Source: Hyphomicrobiales bacterium (GTDB lineage Bacteria; Pseudomonadota; Alphaproteobacteria; Rhizobiales; Methyloligellaceae). From it: a stretch of DNA of 51,789 bases. The translations under genes were made by a program, and so were the position numbers. The notes under the pieces were generated by a model. It did no database searches. It was not told the origin of the DNA and saw only the letters and a program-made list of their open reading frames with translations. The stretch covers positions 90,092-141,880 of the forward strand of contig JANQLP010000162.1 of the NCBI GenBank assembly GCA_028280515.1. Direction: 5' to 3'. Below are positions 9,204-18,056 of the stretch, piece after piece (the stretch's first letter is position 1; every line of letters starts with the position of its first letter).

Positions 9204-11528
9204 GTGCCGGCGTCCAGGGGCGTGGCTGTCAGGAAATCCACCCGCAAACAGCGCTCAAGGCGCGCCAAGCATTCCGCACGCGCCCTCCCTACCAAAGAGG
9301 AGATCCTCGCCTTCGTTCAGCAGGCCGGGGCGGATACCGGCAAACGCGAGATCGCGCGTGCCTTCCAGATCAAAGGGGCGGACCGGATCGAGCTCAAACG
9401 GCTGCTGCGCGAGATGGCCGATGAGGGGCTCATCCGCCGTGGCCGAAAGCGCATCTCGAAGGTCGGCGGCTTGCCATCTGTTACCGTCATCGAGATCGTC
9501 ACGCGCGACGACGACGGCGAGTTCATCGCACTGCCAACGCGCTGGGACGAGGAGGACACGCCACCGCCCCGCATCCTCGTACCGACCTCAGCGAGAGATA
9601 CCGGCCCCATGCCCGGCATCGGCGACCGGGTGCTTGCGCGCCTGAAACCGCTCGATGACGACTATGCGGACGTGCGTTTCACGGCCAGTATCATCAAGCG
9701 CCTGCCCCACGAGCCGGTCCGGCTGCTCGGCATCTTCCGCGCTATGCGCGACGGCGGCGGGATCATCGATCCCATCGACCGCAAACAACTGCGCGAATGG
9801 TCGGTCCGTGACGGCGACACGGAGGGCGCCGCGGACGGCGACCTTGTGCGCTTCGAAATCGAAAAGAGCCGCCGCTACGGAGCCACGCGCGCGCGCGTCG
9901 TCGAGATCTTCGGCAACCCGGACGCTGAGGCCGCGGTCAGCCTGATTGCCTTGCATGCCCTCGGCATTCCGGACGAGTTTCCGCAGGCCGTGCTGGACGA
10001 GGCCGAGGCGCTCAAGCCGCCGACGCTGAAAACCCGCGAGGACTTGCGGGACGTTCCCTTCGTGACCATCGATCCGCCCGACGCCCGCGATCATGATGAC
10101 GCGGTCTGGGCGGCGCCGGACGACGATCCGGACAATGCGGGCGGATGGGTCGTGCGTGTAGCGATCGCCGACGTCGCCCATTTCGTCCACAGCGCCAGCG
10201 GCCTCGACGATGAAGCACGGCGGCGCGGCAATTCGGTTTACTTTCCTGATCGCGTCGTGCCGATGCTGCCGGAGCGCATCTCAAGCGATCTGTGCTCGCT
10301 CCGCGAGGGTGAGGACCGCGCCTGCATGTGCGTGCGCATGGTGTTCGATGAACATGGCAACAAGCGATCGCACCGCTTCACGCGCGCCCTGATGCGCTCA
10401 CGCGCACGCCTCAACTACGCCCAGGCACAAACGGCAATGGACGGCACGCCGGACGACACGACGGCGCCGCTCCTCGAAACCGTGCTGAAGCCGCTGTGGG
10501 CCGCCTACGGCACGCTGGCGGCCGCGCGTGACAAGCGCGCGCCACTTGATCTCGACCTGCCTGAACGCAAGGTTGTTCTTGATTCCGACGGTCAGGTGGA
10601 CGCCATCATTGTGCCGCCGCGCCTGGAAGCGCATCGTCTGATTGAAGAGTTCATGATCCAGGCCAATGTCTCGGCGGCAGAAACACTCGAAGCGCATCGC
10701 ACGCCGTTGATCTACCGGGCGCATGACGCACCCTCTTCCGAGAAGATCGTCGCGTTGGCGGAGTTTTTGGCGACCCTCGATATCAGCCTGCCGAAGGCCG
10801 GACGGCTGAAGCCTGAACAGTTCAACCGGATCCTGGCGCAGGCGCGCGAGAACGACATCGGTGAACTGGTGAGCGAAGTGGTGCTGCGATCGCAGGCGCA
10901 GGCCGAGTACAGCCCTTCGAATTTCGGGCATTTCGGCCTCAATCTGCGCCGCTACGCGCATTTCACCTCGCCGATCCGCCGCTATGCCGACCTCATCGTG
11001 CATCGCGCCTTGATCCGCGCGCTCGGTCTCGGCAAGGACGGGCTGAGCGATGCTGAAATCGGTGCGCTCGAAGATACGGCGCAGGCGATTTCCGATTTCG
11101 AGCGGCGCGCTATCTCCGCCGAACGCCAGACCGTGGACCGGCTCATCGCGAATTACCTCGCCGACCGCATAGGCGCCGACTTCACCGCACGCGTCGCGGG
11201 GACCGTGCGGACCGGGCTGTTCGTACGCCTCATCGAGACCGGCGCCGACGGGTTCGTTTCGGCCTCGTCCATTGACGGCGACTATTTCGAACACGACGAA
11301 CGCCGCCAGGCGCTCGTTGGCCGGCGCACGGGACGGTCATTCACATTGGGCGATGCGGTCACAGTGCGGCTCATTGAAGCAGTTCCGAGTGCGGGCGCCC
11401 TACGGTTTGAAATGTTAAGCGATGGAGCGTATATGCCAAAGGAGGGTAGCCCGCGCAGCCGCCCTGCCCGCCGCAAGACTGCCGGCAAAAGCCGCGCAGC
11501 ACGGCGCCGACAGCGCAGGAGCAACTGA
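9204..11528 (+). CDS. rnr: Ribonuclease R
   Basis: Processive 3'-5' exoribonuclease of the RNB family that degrades structured RNA. An N-terminal helix-turn-helix-like segment (residues 30-90) precedes cold-shock-like domains and the RNB catalytic core with DARDHDDAVWA (metal-binding aspartates), SSDLCSLREGEDR, NFGHFGLNLRRYAHFTSPIRRYADL and the S1 domain (RVAGTVRTGLFVRL) near residue 660-740. The C-terminus is basic, as usual. GTG at 9204 abuts the topA TAG, and a second in-frame GTG at 9222 could also serve. At 774 residues the length is normal. Confidence 0.96.
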   Translation: MPASRGVAVRKSTRKQRSRRAKHSARALPTKEEILAFVQQAGADTGKREIARAFQIKGADRIELKRLLREMADEGLIRRGRKRISKVGGLPSVTVIEIVTRDDDGEFIALPTRWDEEDTPPPRILVPTSARDTGPMPGIGDRVLARLKPLDDDYADVRFTASIIKRLPHEPVRLLGIFRAMRDGGGIIDPIDRKQLREWSVRDGDTEGAADGDLVRFEIEKSRRYGATRARVVEIFGNPDAEAAVSLIALHALGIPDEFPQAVLDEAEALKPPTLKTREDLRDVPFVTIDPPDARDHDDAVWAAPDDDPDNAGGWVVRVAIADVAHFVHSASGLDDEARRRGNSVYFPDRVVPMLPERISSDLCSLREGEDRACMCVRMVFDEHGNKRSHRFTRALMRSRARLNYAQAQTAMDGTPDDTTAPLLETVLKPLWAAYGTLAAARDKRAPLDLDLPERKVVLDSDGQVDAIIVPPRLEAHRLIEEFMIQANVSAAETLEAHRTPLIYRAHDAPSSEKIVALAEFLATLDISLPKAGRLKPEQFNRILAQARENDIGELVSEVVLRSQAQAEYSPSNFGHFGLNLRRYAHFTSPIRRYADLIVHRALIRALGLGKDGLSDAEIGALEDTAQAISDFERRAISAERQTVDRLIANYLADRIGADFTARVAGTVRTGLFVRLIETGADGFVSASSIDGDYFEHDERRQALVGRRTGRSFTLGDAVTVRLIEAVPSAGALRFEMLSDGAYMPKEGSPRSRPARRKTAGKSRAARRRQRRSN

Positions 11529-11530
11529 AA

Positions 11531-11935
11531 ATGGCCGTCGAGTACGCACCGAACCCGCCCCGTGACCTGATGCAGTCACTCACACGCGGCCTGCGCAGGC
11601 GTTGTCCGAACTGCGGGGTCGGCTCGCTTTTCAACAAGTATCTCAAGGTTACCCATACCTGTAGCCATTGTGGCGAAGAACTGCATCATCACCGCGCCGA
11701 CGATGCACCGCCCTATTTCACCATTCTGATCAACGGCCACATCATCGTTCCGATCGTCCTGGCCATAGAATTGGCCTACCAGCCGGCCTACTGGCTTCAG
11801 GCGGTCGTCTGGTTGCCGGTCACCGTCGCCACCACCATCGCAGCCCTGCCCGTCGTGAAGGGCGCCCTCGTCAACTATCAATGGGCGCTTTACATGCATG
11901 GCTTTGATCCACGGGACCGTGACAAGGCGCATTAG
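11531..11935 (+). CDS. DUF983 family membrane protein
   Basis: A 134-residue protein with an N-terminal zinc-ribbon-like pair (RRRCPNCGVGSLF and HTCSHCGEEL), then two hydrophobic segments (about residues 68-86 and 91-112) and a conserved-looking tail ending HGFDPRDRDKAH. This is the DUF983 pattern; function is unknown. It starts two bases after the rnr stop, so it is translated from the same message. It is the last gene of the long plus-strand run before the accessory block. Confidence 0.9.
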   Translation: MAVEYAPNPPRDLMQSLTRGLRRRCPNCGVGSLFNKYLKVTHTCSHCGEELHHHRADDAPPYFTILINGHIIVPIVLAIELAYQPAYWLQAVVWLPVTVATTIAALPVVKGALVNYQWALYMHGFDPRDRDKAH

Positions 11936-11961
11936 CGCGCTTATCGCTCGTCACAAGCTGT

Positions 11962-13929
11962 CTAGGAGCCGCTCTTTTCCGCGGCCAATGCTGACCGTAA
12001 CGGTTCCAGCTGTTCTTCGTAGTGCCGCCAACGTGCAATGGAAGTGCGATAGAGCGGTTGGCGCACCTGCCACGAGCTCGTGGTGCGCACCGCGCGCTTG
12101 GTTTTTTGAAAGTCCAGGCAGCGGCGATCAAACCCGAGCCCGCAAAAGTCGAGAAGCCTGCGTGTCTGCACCTCCGGTTCGTTCACTACGGATTCGTAGT
12201 CGACCTCGATCATGCTGTCCGGCACGACCTCCCGCCAATGCGCCATCATTGCCTCGTAAAGACGGTAATAGGCGCCGAGCTCTGTCAGCTCATAGGCGTA
12301 AGGGTGGCTGCCCGCGAAGTAATTCGCGTAGATCGAGAAGCAGGTATCCATCGGATCGCGCCGGATGTGGATAACGCGCGCATTTGGCATCATGAGCCTG
12401 ATGAAGCCGATGAACCAGAAATTCTGGGGCATCTTGTCGACGATGCGGCTCTTGTCGCATGCGGGCCGCACGTCAAGCCGCTCAAGATAACTCGTGGACA
12501 TATCTGCGAACGTTGTATCGTCGAGACCGGCTGTCCCGTGCGGGAATGAAAGGCCCGACCGGTCGAATGCGGCGCGTATGACCGCTTCAAGATCGCGAAG
12601 TTCACCGGCAGCATATACATCCGGGTGTCCGGCAAGAATCTGTTCGATGAGCGAGGTACCGGACCGCGGCATGCCGACCACAAAGATGGGCCGGTCGCTG
12701 TCGCTTCCCGCACTCGTGCGGCTTGCAAAAAGGTCGGGGCTGAACGTGCCCTGGCAAGACCGCAGGAAATCTTGCGTTTCGGACAATGAAAAGTCCAACG
12801 CTTCGCGCTTGAGACGATTGCCCGCGTGAAAATAGGTCAACGCCGTCTCATAATCCTCCAGGTCCTCAAACGTTTTGCCAAGCGCGAAAGCCAGATGGAC
12901 CCTCGCTTCCGGCAGACAGTCCGGCCGGTCATACAGCCACTGCATGGCCTGAATATCGGTGTTGTCCGCCGCTCGGTTCTTGCAGTTGACCATGAGGCGG
13001 TACGCGGTCGCGAATTCAGGCTCGATCGCGAGGCCTTTCCGAAAACTGTCGATCGCCTCATCCCATCGGCCCATGGATCTGTAGGCGTCACCAAGAAGGC
13101 AGTGGTCCTCGGCGGTTTCGAATCCAAGCGACACCGCTTGCTCAAGCAATGTAATGGCCTGTTCCGTGTGGCCGATTTCGTGCAACGTCTCGGCATAATC
13201 CTGATGGGTTTTGGCCACGTCCTGCTTCAGCCTCAAGGCCTCCTCATGGGCCGCGAGCGCCTCGGCATAGCGGCCAACGCGTCTCAGCGCGACGCCCAGA
13301 TTGCTGTGTGCTTCCGACAGGCCGGGGGCCAGACCGATCGCTCTCTGAAAGGCGGCAATTGCGTCTTCAAGTTTGTCCTGATCCTGCAAGACCAGCCCAA
13401 GATTGTTGTGGAGCCCCGGATCTCGGGGTTTGCGGATGAGTATTTCGCGCAGTGATGATTCCGCAGCCTCCAGTTCGCCGAGCCGCCAAAGCGCCCCGGC
13501 GAGCGATTCATGCGTACTGGTATCGTCGGGCGAGATGGACAGGGCACGACGATAAGACACCACGGCCTCCTCGAGCTCGCCCGTTTGTTCCAGGACAAGT
13601 CCGAGATTGGCATGCGCTTCCGCCAGACCCGGATCGAGTTCGAGCGCCTTGCGGCAACTTGCGGCCGCCATCTCCAGCTTGCCCTGCGTGCGATAGACTT
13701 CGCCGAGGTTGCTGTGTCCGAATGCGAGATCCGGATGCGCCCGCACCGCCTTGCTGATAATCCGTTCGGCCTGCACGAGCTTGCCCGAGCGCAGAAAGGT
13801 GATGCCGAGCATATGTATGGCATTCAGGTTGTTGGGGTCGCGGGCGAGCACACGGCGCAGCAGCTTTTGGGCCGCGCGCAGCTTGTTCTCCTGCAGATAC
13901 TGCATAGCCAGGTTGACGTCGTCGGCCAT
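11962..13929 (-). CDS. TPR-repeat sulfotransferase
   Basis: A 655-residue fusion. Residues 1-370 are about ten tetratricopeptide repeats (recurrent NLGxxL...AxxxxxxAL...P). Residues 410-640 are a sulfotransferase domain with the PAPS 5'-phosphosulfate loop at 416-427 (FVVGMPRSGTSL), a KMPQNFWFIGFI block, and the 3'-phosphate-type segment VIHIRRDPMDTCFSIYANYF. The family transfers sulfate from PAPS to glycans or proteins, with TPRs probably recruiting the acceptor; the acceptor is not visible here. I prefer the ATG at 13929 (MADDV) over 13950. The gene lies just after a conserved core run and is probably accessory. Confidence 0.88.
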   Translation of the reverse strand: MADDVNLAMQYLQENKLRAAQKLLRRVLARDPNNLNAIHMLGITFLRSGKLVQAERIISKAVRAHPDLAFGHSNLGEVYRTQGKLEMAAASCRKALELDPGLAEAHANLGLVLEQTGELEEAVVSYRRALSISPDDTSTHESLAGALWRLGELEAAESSLREILIRKPRDPGLHNNLGLVLQDQDKLEDAIAAFQRAIGLAPGLSEAHSNLGVALRRVGRYAEALAAHEEALRLKQDVAKTHQDYAETLHEIGHTEQAITLLEQAVSLGFETAEDHCLLGDAYRSMGRWDEAIDSFRKGLAIEPEFATAYRLMVNCKNRAADNTDIQAMQWLYDRPDCLPEARVHLAFALGKTFEDLEDYETALTYFHAGNRLKREALDFSLSETQDFLRSCQGTFSPDLFASRTSAGSDSDRPIFVVGMPRSGTSLIEQILAGHPDVYAAGELRDLEAVIRAAFDRSGLSFPHGTAGLDDTTFADMSTSYLERLDVRPACDKSRIVDKMPQNFWFIGFIRLMMPNARVIHIRRDPMDTCFSIYANYFAGSHPYAYELTELGAYYRLYEAMMAHWREVVPDSMIEVDYESVVNEPEVQTRRLLDFCGLGFDRRCLDFQKTKRAVRTTSSWQVRQPLYRTSIARWRHYEEQLEPLRSALAAEKSGS

Positions 13930-14255
13930 CGTCCTACCCCTTGTCGGCAAACACGGCAGGCGTAAGCAGGTGCGCGGTGTTACCGGCGTGGCTCAGCTTC
14001 GACGCATGTCATGAACCGTACATAATCCGGCAATACGGCGGCAATCCGAAATTCGATGCAAAAAAGCGAGGGATGGTTTTTCGGGAATGCGAGCTTTCGT
14101 GACCTGGCCGACTAGGACGCCCACACAAGACACCGGTTTCGCCGAGCCGCTGCAATGAGTGGCCGACATCTGCCCGGCAGCGAACGTGGGCGTTTCGAAG
14201 AGCCTGCGTCCAGTTTTGCCCCCGAAAAGTCGTCAGGCGCGATTGAATGGTCGGA
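13930..14255. other. Intergenic, 326 bases, no gene seen
   Basis: This is the 5' side of the TPR-sulfotransferase and the 3' side of the autotransporter-like gene, both on the minus strand. I see no open frame of credible composition, no clear hairpin-plus-T terminator and no RNA gene. The part next to 13929 must contain the sulfotransferase promoter or leader, but no convincing -35/-10 pair is evident. Confidence 0.6.
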
Positions 14256-15893
14256 TTACTCCGCCTGTCCCCCGAGCGGTATCCTGATCCGCGCTTTGGC
14301 GCTCCCGCCGCCAGGGCTCGCTGCCAGGTCGAAGCTGACGAGACCAGCGGCCGTGTTGCCGAAGCCGAGTGCGGCGAGCGGCAGGGCCGCGGCCCCCGTC
14401 ACGGACCAACTGTCCAGATCATCCGCGAAGCCGTACCAGTCACCACCGACTGAGAGGACCATTCCACCGAGAAATGCGACTTCGACGCCACCACCCAGGT
14501 TTATCGCCGTGGACGCGTTCGAGATGACGGCACCGCCGGCCACCAGATAGTCGCCGTCATTGACGAAGTCCCAAACGCCATTGATGCGCATAAAGGGTTT
14601 GATTTGCGCATTCTGTCTCTGGATGGTCGTCCCGATCCTGGGGCCGTAGGTGAACCGGCCGAGCTCCAGCTCCGACCCGGCCACGAAAGCTCCCGCGCTG
14701 TCGGTGTAGCTGTCGCGGTCAACCTGTGTGTAGAGCAGGCCTATCGCCGGCTCGATCCAGTACCGCCCGCGCATGATGCGTTTGTCGATGCGGCCTTCCA
14801 CCGTCCACTGGTCGCTGTCGAAGCTCCCTGTCGCGCCTTCTATCGAGATGTCGTTGTCACCGGCCTCGTAGAGCGCTGCACCCGTCAGTCTGACGCCTCC
14901 CGCGAGCGGCGCGCTCACGAACGCACCGCCGCCGTAAAAATCGCTGTCGAGCTTGGCATTTAGCGCATTCGAGTCCACTTCGCCCTCGCGCACCCGCGCA
15001 AAGGCACCGAATGACGCGCCGCTGTCTGTCTGATAGCTGACCCCCGATACGACCGACCACTGATGGCCGTCCCGGTCGGCACCGGCATCGTCATCATCGA
15101 ACTCCGTGTAGCGGCCCGATACCCAGCCGTTCCATGGGCCCTGATAGACCGCTTCGCCATTGCCCCTTCCGTCAAAACCCGAAGCACGGTTCGCATCCTT
15201 CCTGGCCATCATGGACTTCAAGTCAAAGCTGAACTGGAAACTGTCGGACGTCCGCTTGTCGCCGAACGCCGCAAGCCCCGGAGGACCGGACTGGAGACCG
15301 AACGTTTCGCGATAGACATTCGGCGTTGCCGTGCTCGGCACGAACTTCAGCACCTTGTCGCTGGCCGGTTTGTAGGTTCGGGGAACGGCTACCGGGATTT
15401 GGATGCTGTCCAGAATTGAACGGTCGGTTCGCACAAACGTCGAAAAGAGACCGTCCGTCGTCTCTGACTTTTCCCTGGGGGTCGGCGCGACCGTGCAGCT
15501 GATATTCGCGAACGATCCAATAACAAACACGCCGACCTGACCGGGGCCGACGTTGATGACCGCGGGCGACGGCGTGAAGATAGGAGCCCCGCCGCCGGGA
15601 GGCGTGAAACTCACATCATTGGGAGGACCGGCGGGACTGGTGATGGTGATCTGATCGCCGAGAGCAACCGTCAAATTGACGTCGGCTCCCGTATTGAGCA
15701 GTGGCGTCCCGCCCCGAGCCGGGTCAAGTTGCGCGCAAGTGACATTCAGGATCGCCTGAGCCCGGGCATCATCTGCAAGATACACATTGAGCGCGAAGAC
15801 AACGGGAAACACGACGGCTGTGATGACCCACAACACGTATCGTGGTCCCGTCCGCGACATAGATAAATGTCTGTATTGATTGCGTATACGCAT
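14256..15893 (-). CDS. Autotransporter-type outer-membrane beta-barrel protein
   Basis: About 545 residues. The N-terminus has a hydrophobic export signal (VLWVITAVVFPVVFALNVYLA, then an ARAQA cleavage-like site). A short 150-residue region follows with Pro/Gly-rich stretches and only two Cys, then a spacer. The last ~300 residues have alternating hydrophobic strands rich in Gly, Tyr and Trp (GNGEAVYQGPWNGWVSGRYTEF, YGGGAFVSAPLAGGVRLTGAAL, GRYWIEPAIGLLYTQVDRDSY), typical of an autotransporter barrel. The passenger is very small, so it may be a plain surface barrel. The start is unsettled: ATG 15893 has GGGG upstream; ATG 15860 has no visible ribosome site but gives a more normal signal peptide. 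Confidence 0.75.
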   Translation of the reverse strand: MRIRNQYRHLSMSRTGPRYVLWVITAVVFPVVFALNVYLADDARAQAILNVTCAQLDPARGGTPLLNTGADVNLTVALGDQITITSPAGPPNDVSFTPPGGGAPIFTPSPAVINVGPGQVGVFVIGSFANISCTVAPTPREKSETTDGLFSTFVRTDRSILDSIQIPVAVPRTYKPASDKVLKFVPSTATPNVYRETFGLQSGPPGLAAFGDKRTSDSFQFSFDLKSMMARKDANRASGFDGRGNGEAVYQGPWNGWVSGRYTEFDDDDAGADRDGHQWSVVSGVSYQTDSGASFGAFARVREGEVDSNALNAKLDSDFYGGGAFVSAPLAGGVRLTGAALYEAGDNDISIEGATGSFDSDQWTVEGRIDKRIMRGRYWIEPAIGLLYTQVDRDSYTDSAGAFVAGSELELGRFTYGPRIGTTIQRQNAQIKPFMRINGVWDFVNDGDYLVAGGAVISNASTAINLGGGVEVAFLGGMVLSVGGDWYGFADDLDSWSVTGAAALPLAALGFGNTAAGLVSFDLAASPGGGSAKARIRIPLGGQAE

Positions 15894-16246
15894 ACCCAGC
15901 CCCAGATTCTGACTATGGTTGCGGAGTCGAAAGGACGCGGTCAACGTATTGATCACCCCGATAACCGATTTGCATTGGAACTGTGATCAACGTGCAACAG
16001 TAAGACGAAGTCTGCCCAAATATTGAGCACTTCCTGGGTTTGAGGGACCAGCATTTCCGCATTGGATGGCTCTTTGCCGCCTGTCGTGTGCCGTGCATAG
16101 CCCGGCAACACAGCGCGAATCGGTATTCCAGCGCGCAACGGCTGCAACGGGTATCAGTATCGCGGCGCGGCTCGCGGAAGTTTGACTTGGCACCGCAACC
16201 ACGAGCCCCCAGAGTCATTCACAATGGCCAACAGGAGATATCGGAA
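15894..16246. other. Divergent intergenic region, 353 bases
   Basis: Promoter-bearing gap between the divergent autotransporter-like and DUF3500 genes. I see no gene in it. The ribosome site AGGAG (16233-16237) belongs to the DUF3500 gene. The frame upstream of 16247 stays open for 69 codons but has a composition unlike an export signal, so I leave it out. Confidence 0.6.
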
Positions 16247-17269
16247 ATGGGTATCGATCGCCGCACATTTCTGACGACAAGTGCCGCCGCCGCCTTGTCA
16301 GCGACCATCCCCGGACCAGCAGGCGCACAGAATGCTTCCCCGGGCGCCACAATGCGACAACGGGCGGTGGCGCTCCTGGACAAGCTTGACGGACAACAAC
16401 GCGACTCGGCCCTTTTTCCGTTCAGCGGCAGCAATCGCAAGGCGTGGAATTTCATGCTCGGTTCGCGCCGCGCACCCGGCCTCGCCCTGGAGCAGATGAC
16501 AGCGGTCCAGAAGGACCTGGCGCTTGATCTGCTCGCAAGCGGAACCAGCCGCCTAGGCCTCGAAAAAGCGATGAACATCATGCTTCAACAGGACATCCTC
16601 AGGGATGAATGGGGCAAAGGTTCGCGCGACCGAAACCGTGAGCGGTTCTGTATCCAGATCTATGGAACCCCCGTCAGTTCAGGCGCCTGGTCGTGGCGTT
16701 GGGAAGGACACCACCTGTCCCTTACGTTCACCTTGCGCAACGACGAGGTGGTCTCAACCACCCCGAGTTCGTTTTCTTCCGAACCCAACAGCGTCCCGTC
16801 GGGGCCCCATCGCGGTCTCGTGGTGCTGAAGGAAGAAGAGGTGCTCGGTCGGCGGCTTTTCGGCGACCTTGCAAGGGCAAGCCGGCGCAAGGCTCTGGTG
16901 TGGGCCAACTCACCGGGGAACATCCGCTCAAATCGCGGGGCGGAACAGCAGGTCGCCGCGGAGGCTGCAGGCGTGCCGCTCGGCGACCTGACTCAACAGC
17001 AAGCCGATATGGCGGTCCGCCTCATCGAGGTCTACACAACGGAGGTTTTGCCCGCGCCCCTGGCGGGTATCCAGGCTGCGCGGTTGAAAGAGCAGGACAT
17101 GGCGGCGGTGCGCTTTGCCTGGGGCGGAGAAGATCTCGACGGTTCGATCTATTATCGGCTGACCGGGTCGGCTCTGCTCATTGAATTTGCCAGCCTTTTC
17201 AACCAGCCGCTTCATCTCCATGCGGTATTTCACGATACGGCGCGCAACTTCGGAGCCGATCTGGTCTGA
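16247..17269 (+). CDS. Tat-exported DUF3500 domain protein
   Basis: A 340-residue protein of unknown biochemical function. The N-terminus MGIDRRTFLTTSAAAALSA is a twin-arginine signal (R5-R6) followed by a hydrophobic stretch and an AGAQN cleavage-like site, so it should be folded in the cytoplasm and exported to the periplasm. The body matches the DUF3500 pattern, with AWSWRWEGHHLSLTFTL, the conserved EEEVLGRRLF stretch and the C-terminal FAWGG...YYRLTGSALLIEF region and HLHAVFHDTARNFG end. The ATG at 16247 is fixed by the Tat signal and by AGGAG nine bases upstream. No neighbour suggests a pathway. Confidence 0.85.
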   Translation: MGIDRRTFLTTSAAAALSATIPGPAGAQNASPGATMRQRAVALLDKLDGQQRDSALFPFSGSNRKAWNFMLGSRRAPGLALEQMTAVQKDLALDLLASGTSRLGLEKAMNIMLQQDILRDEWGKGSRDRNRERFCIQIYGTPVSSGAWSWRWEGHHLSLTFTLRNDEVVSTTPSSFSSEPNSVPSGPHRGLVVLKEEEVLGRRLFGDLARASRRKALVWANSPGNIRSNRGAEQQVAAEAAGVPLGDLTQQQADMAVRLIEVYTTEVLPAPLAGIQAARLKEQDMAAVRFAWGGEDLDGSIYYRLTGSALLIEFASLFNQPLHLHAVFHDTARNFGADLV

Positions 17270-17270
17270 C

Positions 17271-17515
17271 TGCCGCGAAGGCGGCAATCCAGTGCGGACG
17301 TGCCACACGCAACGCTGCTTGCGCCTGGATCCCGGATCGCGCATGGGCATATTGATCACCTCGGCCGCCGCTTGTCCGGGATGACGCTCTAAACCGTCTT
17401 CGTGCCTTTCTTCTCGTCATTCCGGCCCCCGCCTGCGCGGGGGCAGGCTTCAGCCGGAATCCAGTTCAGACGTGCCCCATGCAATGCTGTGAACGCTCTG
17501 GATTCCGACCTTGAA
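17271..17515 (+). repeat. Composite palindromic repeat, left copy (L1-spacer-L2)
   Basis: Two modules of a dispersed palindromic element. L1 (17271-17386) begins with an eroded CGCGAAGGCGG hairpin, passes through GGATCCCGGATC, and ends CCGGGATGACG. A 28-base spacer (17387-17414) follows. L2 starts with CGTCATTCCGG at 17415 and has a CCCCCGCCTGCGCGGGGG hairpin (17426-17443). The module ends are near-inverted (CGTCATTCCGG against CCGGGATGACG), which is MITE- or REP-like. The same order and the same 28-base spacer length recur at 20121-20514 in the same orientation. Confidence 0.8.
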
Positions 17516-18056
17516 AGCGGGCAGAGACGTGCCCGAGCCTCATGATACGCCCAGCTCAACTAACCGCCACTAATGCGTGTAATTCATTGTAAATACGCCC
17601 ATAATTGCTGATTAATTGCGCCCGAAAAGCCACACTCAATAAGAAATCAGCACGCCAAACGGGCGAATTCGGTCACATTTCAGTGCACTTTCTTGTTTGT
17701 GACCGGCACGCGCAGGTAAATTATTGTCAGATAACAAGAATCTACCCCCGAGGCGTGCCGGGATGGCCGTCAACATGCGTCCGGTAACATCTACAGATGG
17801 CTTGACAGCGGCTGTATATCCATTTGAACCTGCTTTCCTGACAGCGACACGCATTGTCAATGGAGTGCGCGGCATCAATCGGGTTTGTTATGATTACACA
17901 TCTAAACCTCCCGGAACGATTGAGTGGGAATAGTTCTCAAAAATACTAAAGGGAATCCGGCCTCTTAAGATTTCTGTCTTTTCTTTTGGCAAATCAGCGC
18001 GCAAATCTGTCGGCTCTATAATTATTTTATAAAAATATCATATAAATGCTTCAAAA
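17516..18056. other. AT-rich junction around the guaA fragment
   Basis: Between the left composite repeat and the formyltransferase gene the composition falls from the high G+C of the host to clearly AT-rich sequence. Apart from the guaA fragment I see no gene. A TATAAT at 18017-18022, 35 bases before the ATG at 18057, is a possible -10 element for the two island genes; no matching -35 is spaced correctly. No tRNA end, integrase or long direct repeat of the guaA end was found on the other side of the insert. Confidence 0.55.
17724..17933 (+). pseudogene. 3'-terminal fragment of guaA (GMP synthase)
   Basis: The frame ends with the C-terminus of GMP synthase. From about 17763 it reads [12 protein letters not shown]..., then [15 protein letters not shown] and [10 protein letters not shown], then TAG (stop 17931-17933). 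These match the last ~55 residues of GuaA (R-x-V-T-S-T-D-G, then a R-I-I-N-E-V-x-G-I-N/S-R-V-x-Y-D-type core and the final K-P-P-x-T-I-E-W-E). Nothing of the ATPase or glutaminase domains precedes it; the 13 codons before 17763 are unrelated. The fragment is less G+C-rich than the flanks by eye. The 3' end of guaA is a known insertion point of genomic islands, and an AT-rich segment starts right behind it. Confidence 0.8.
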
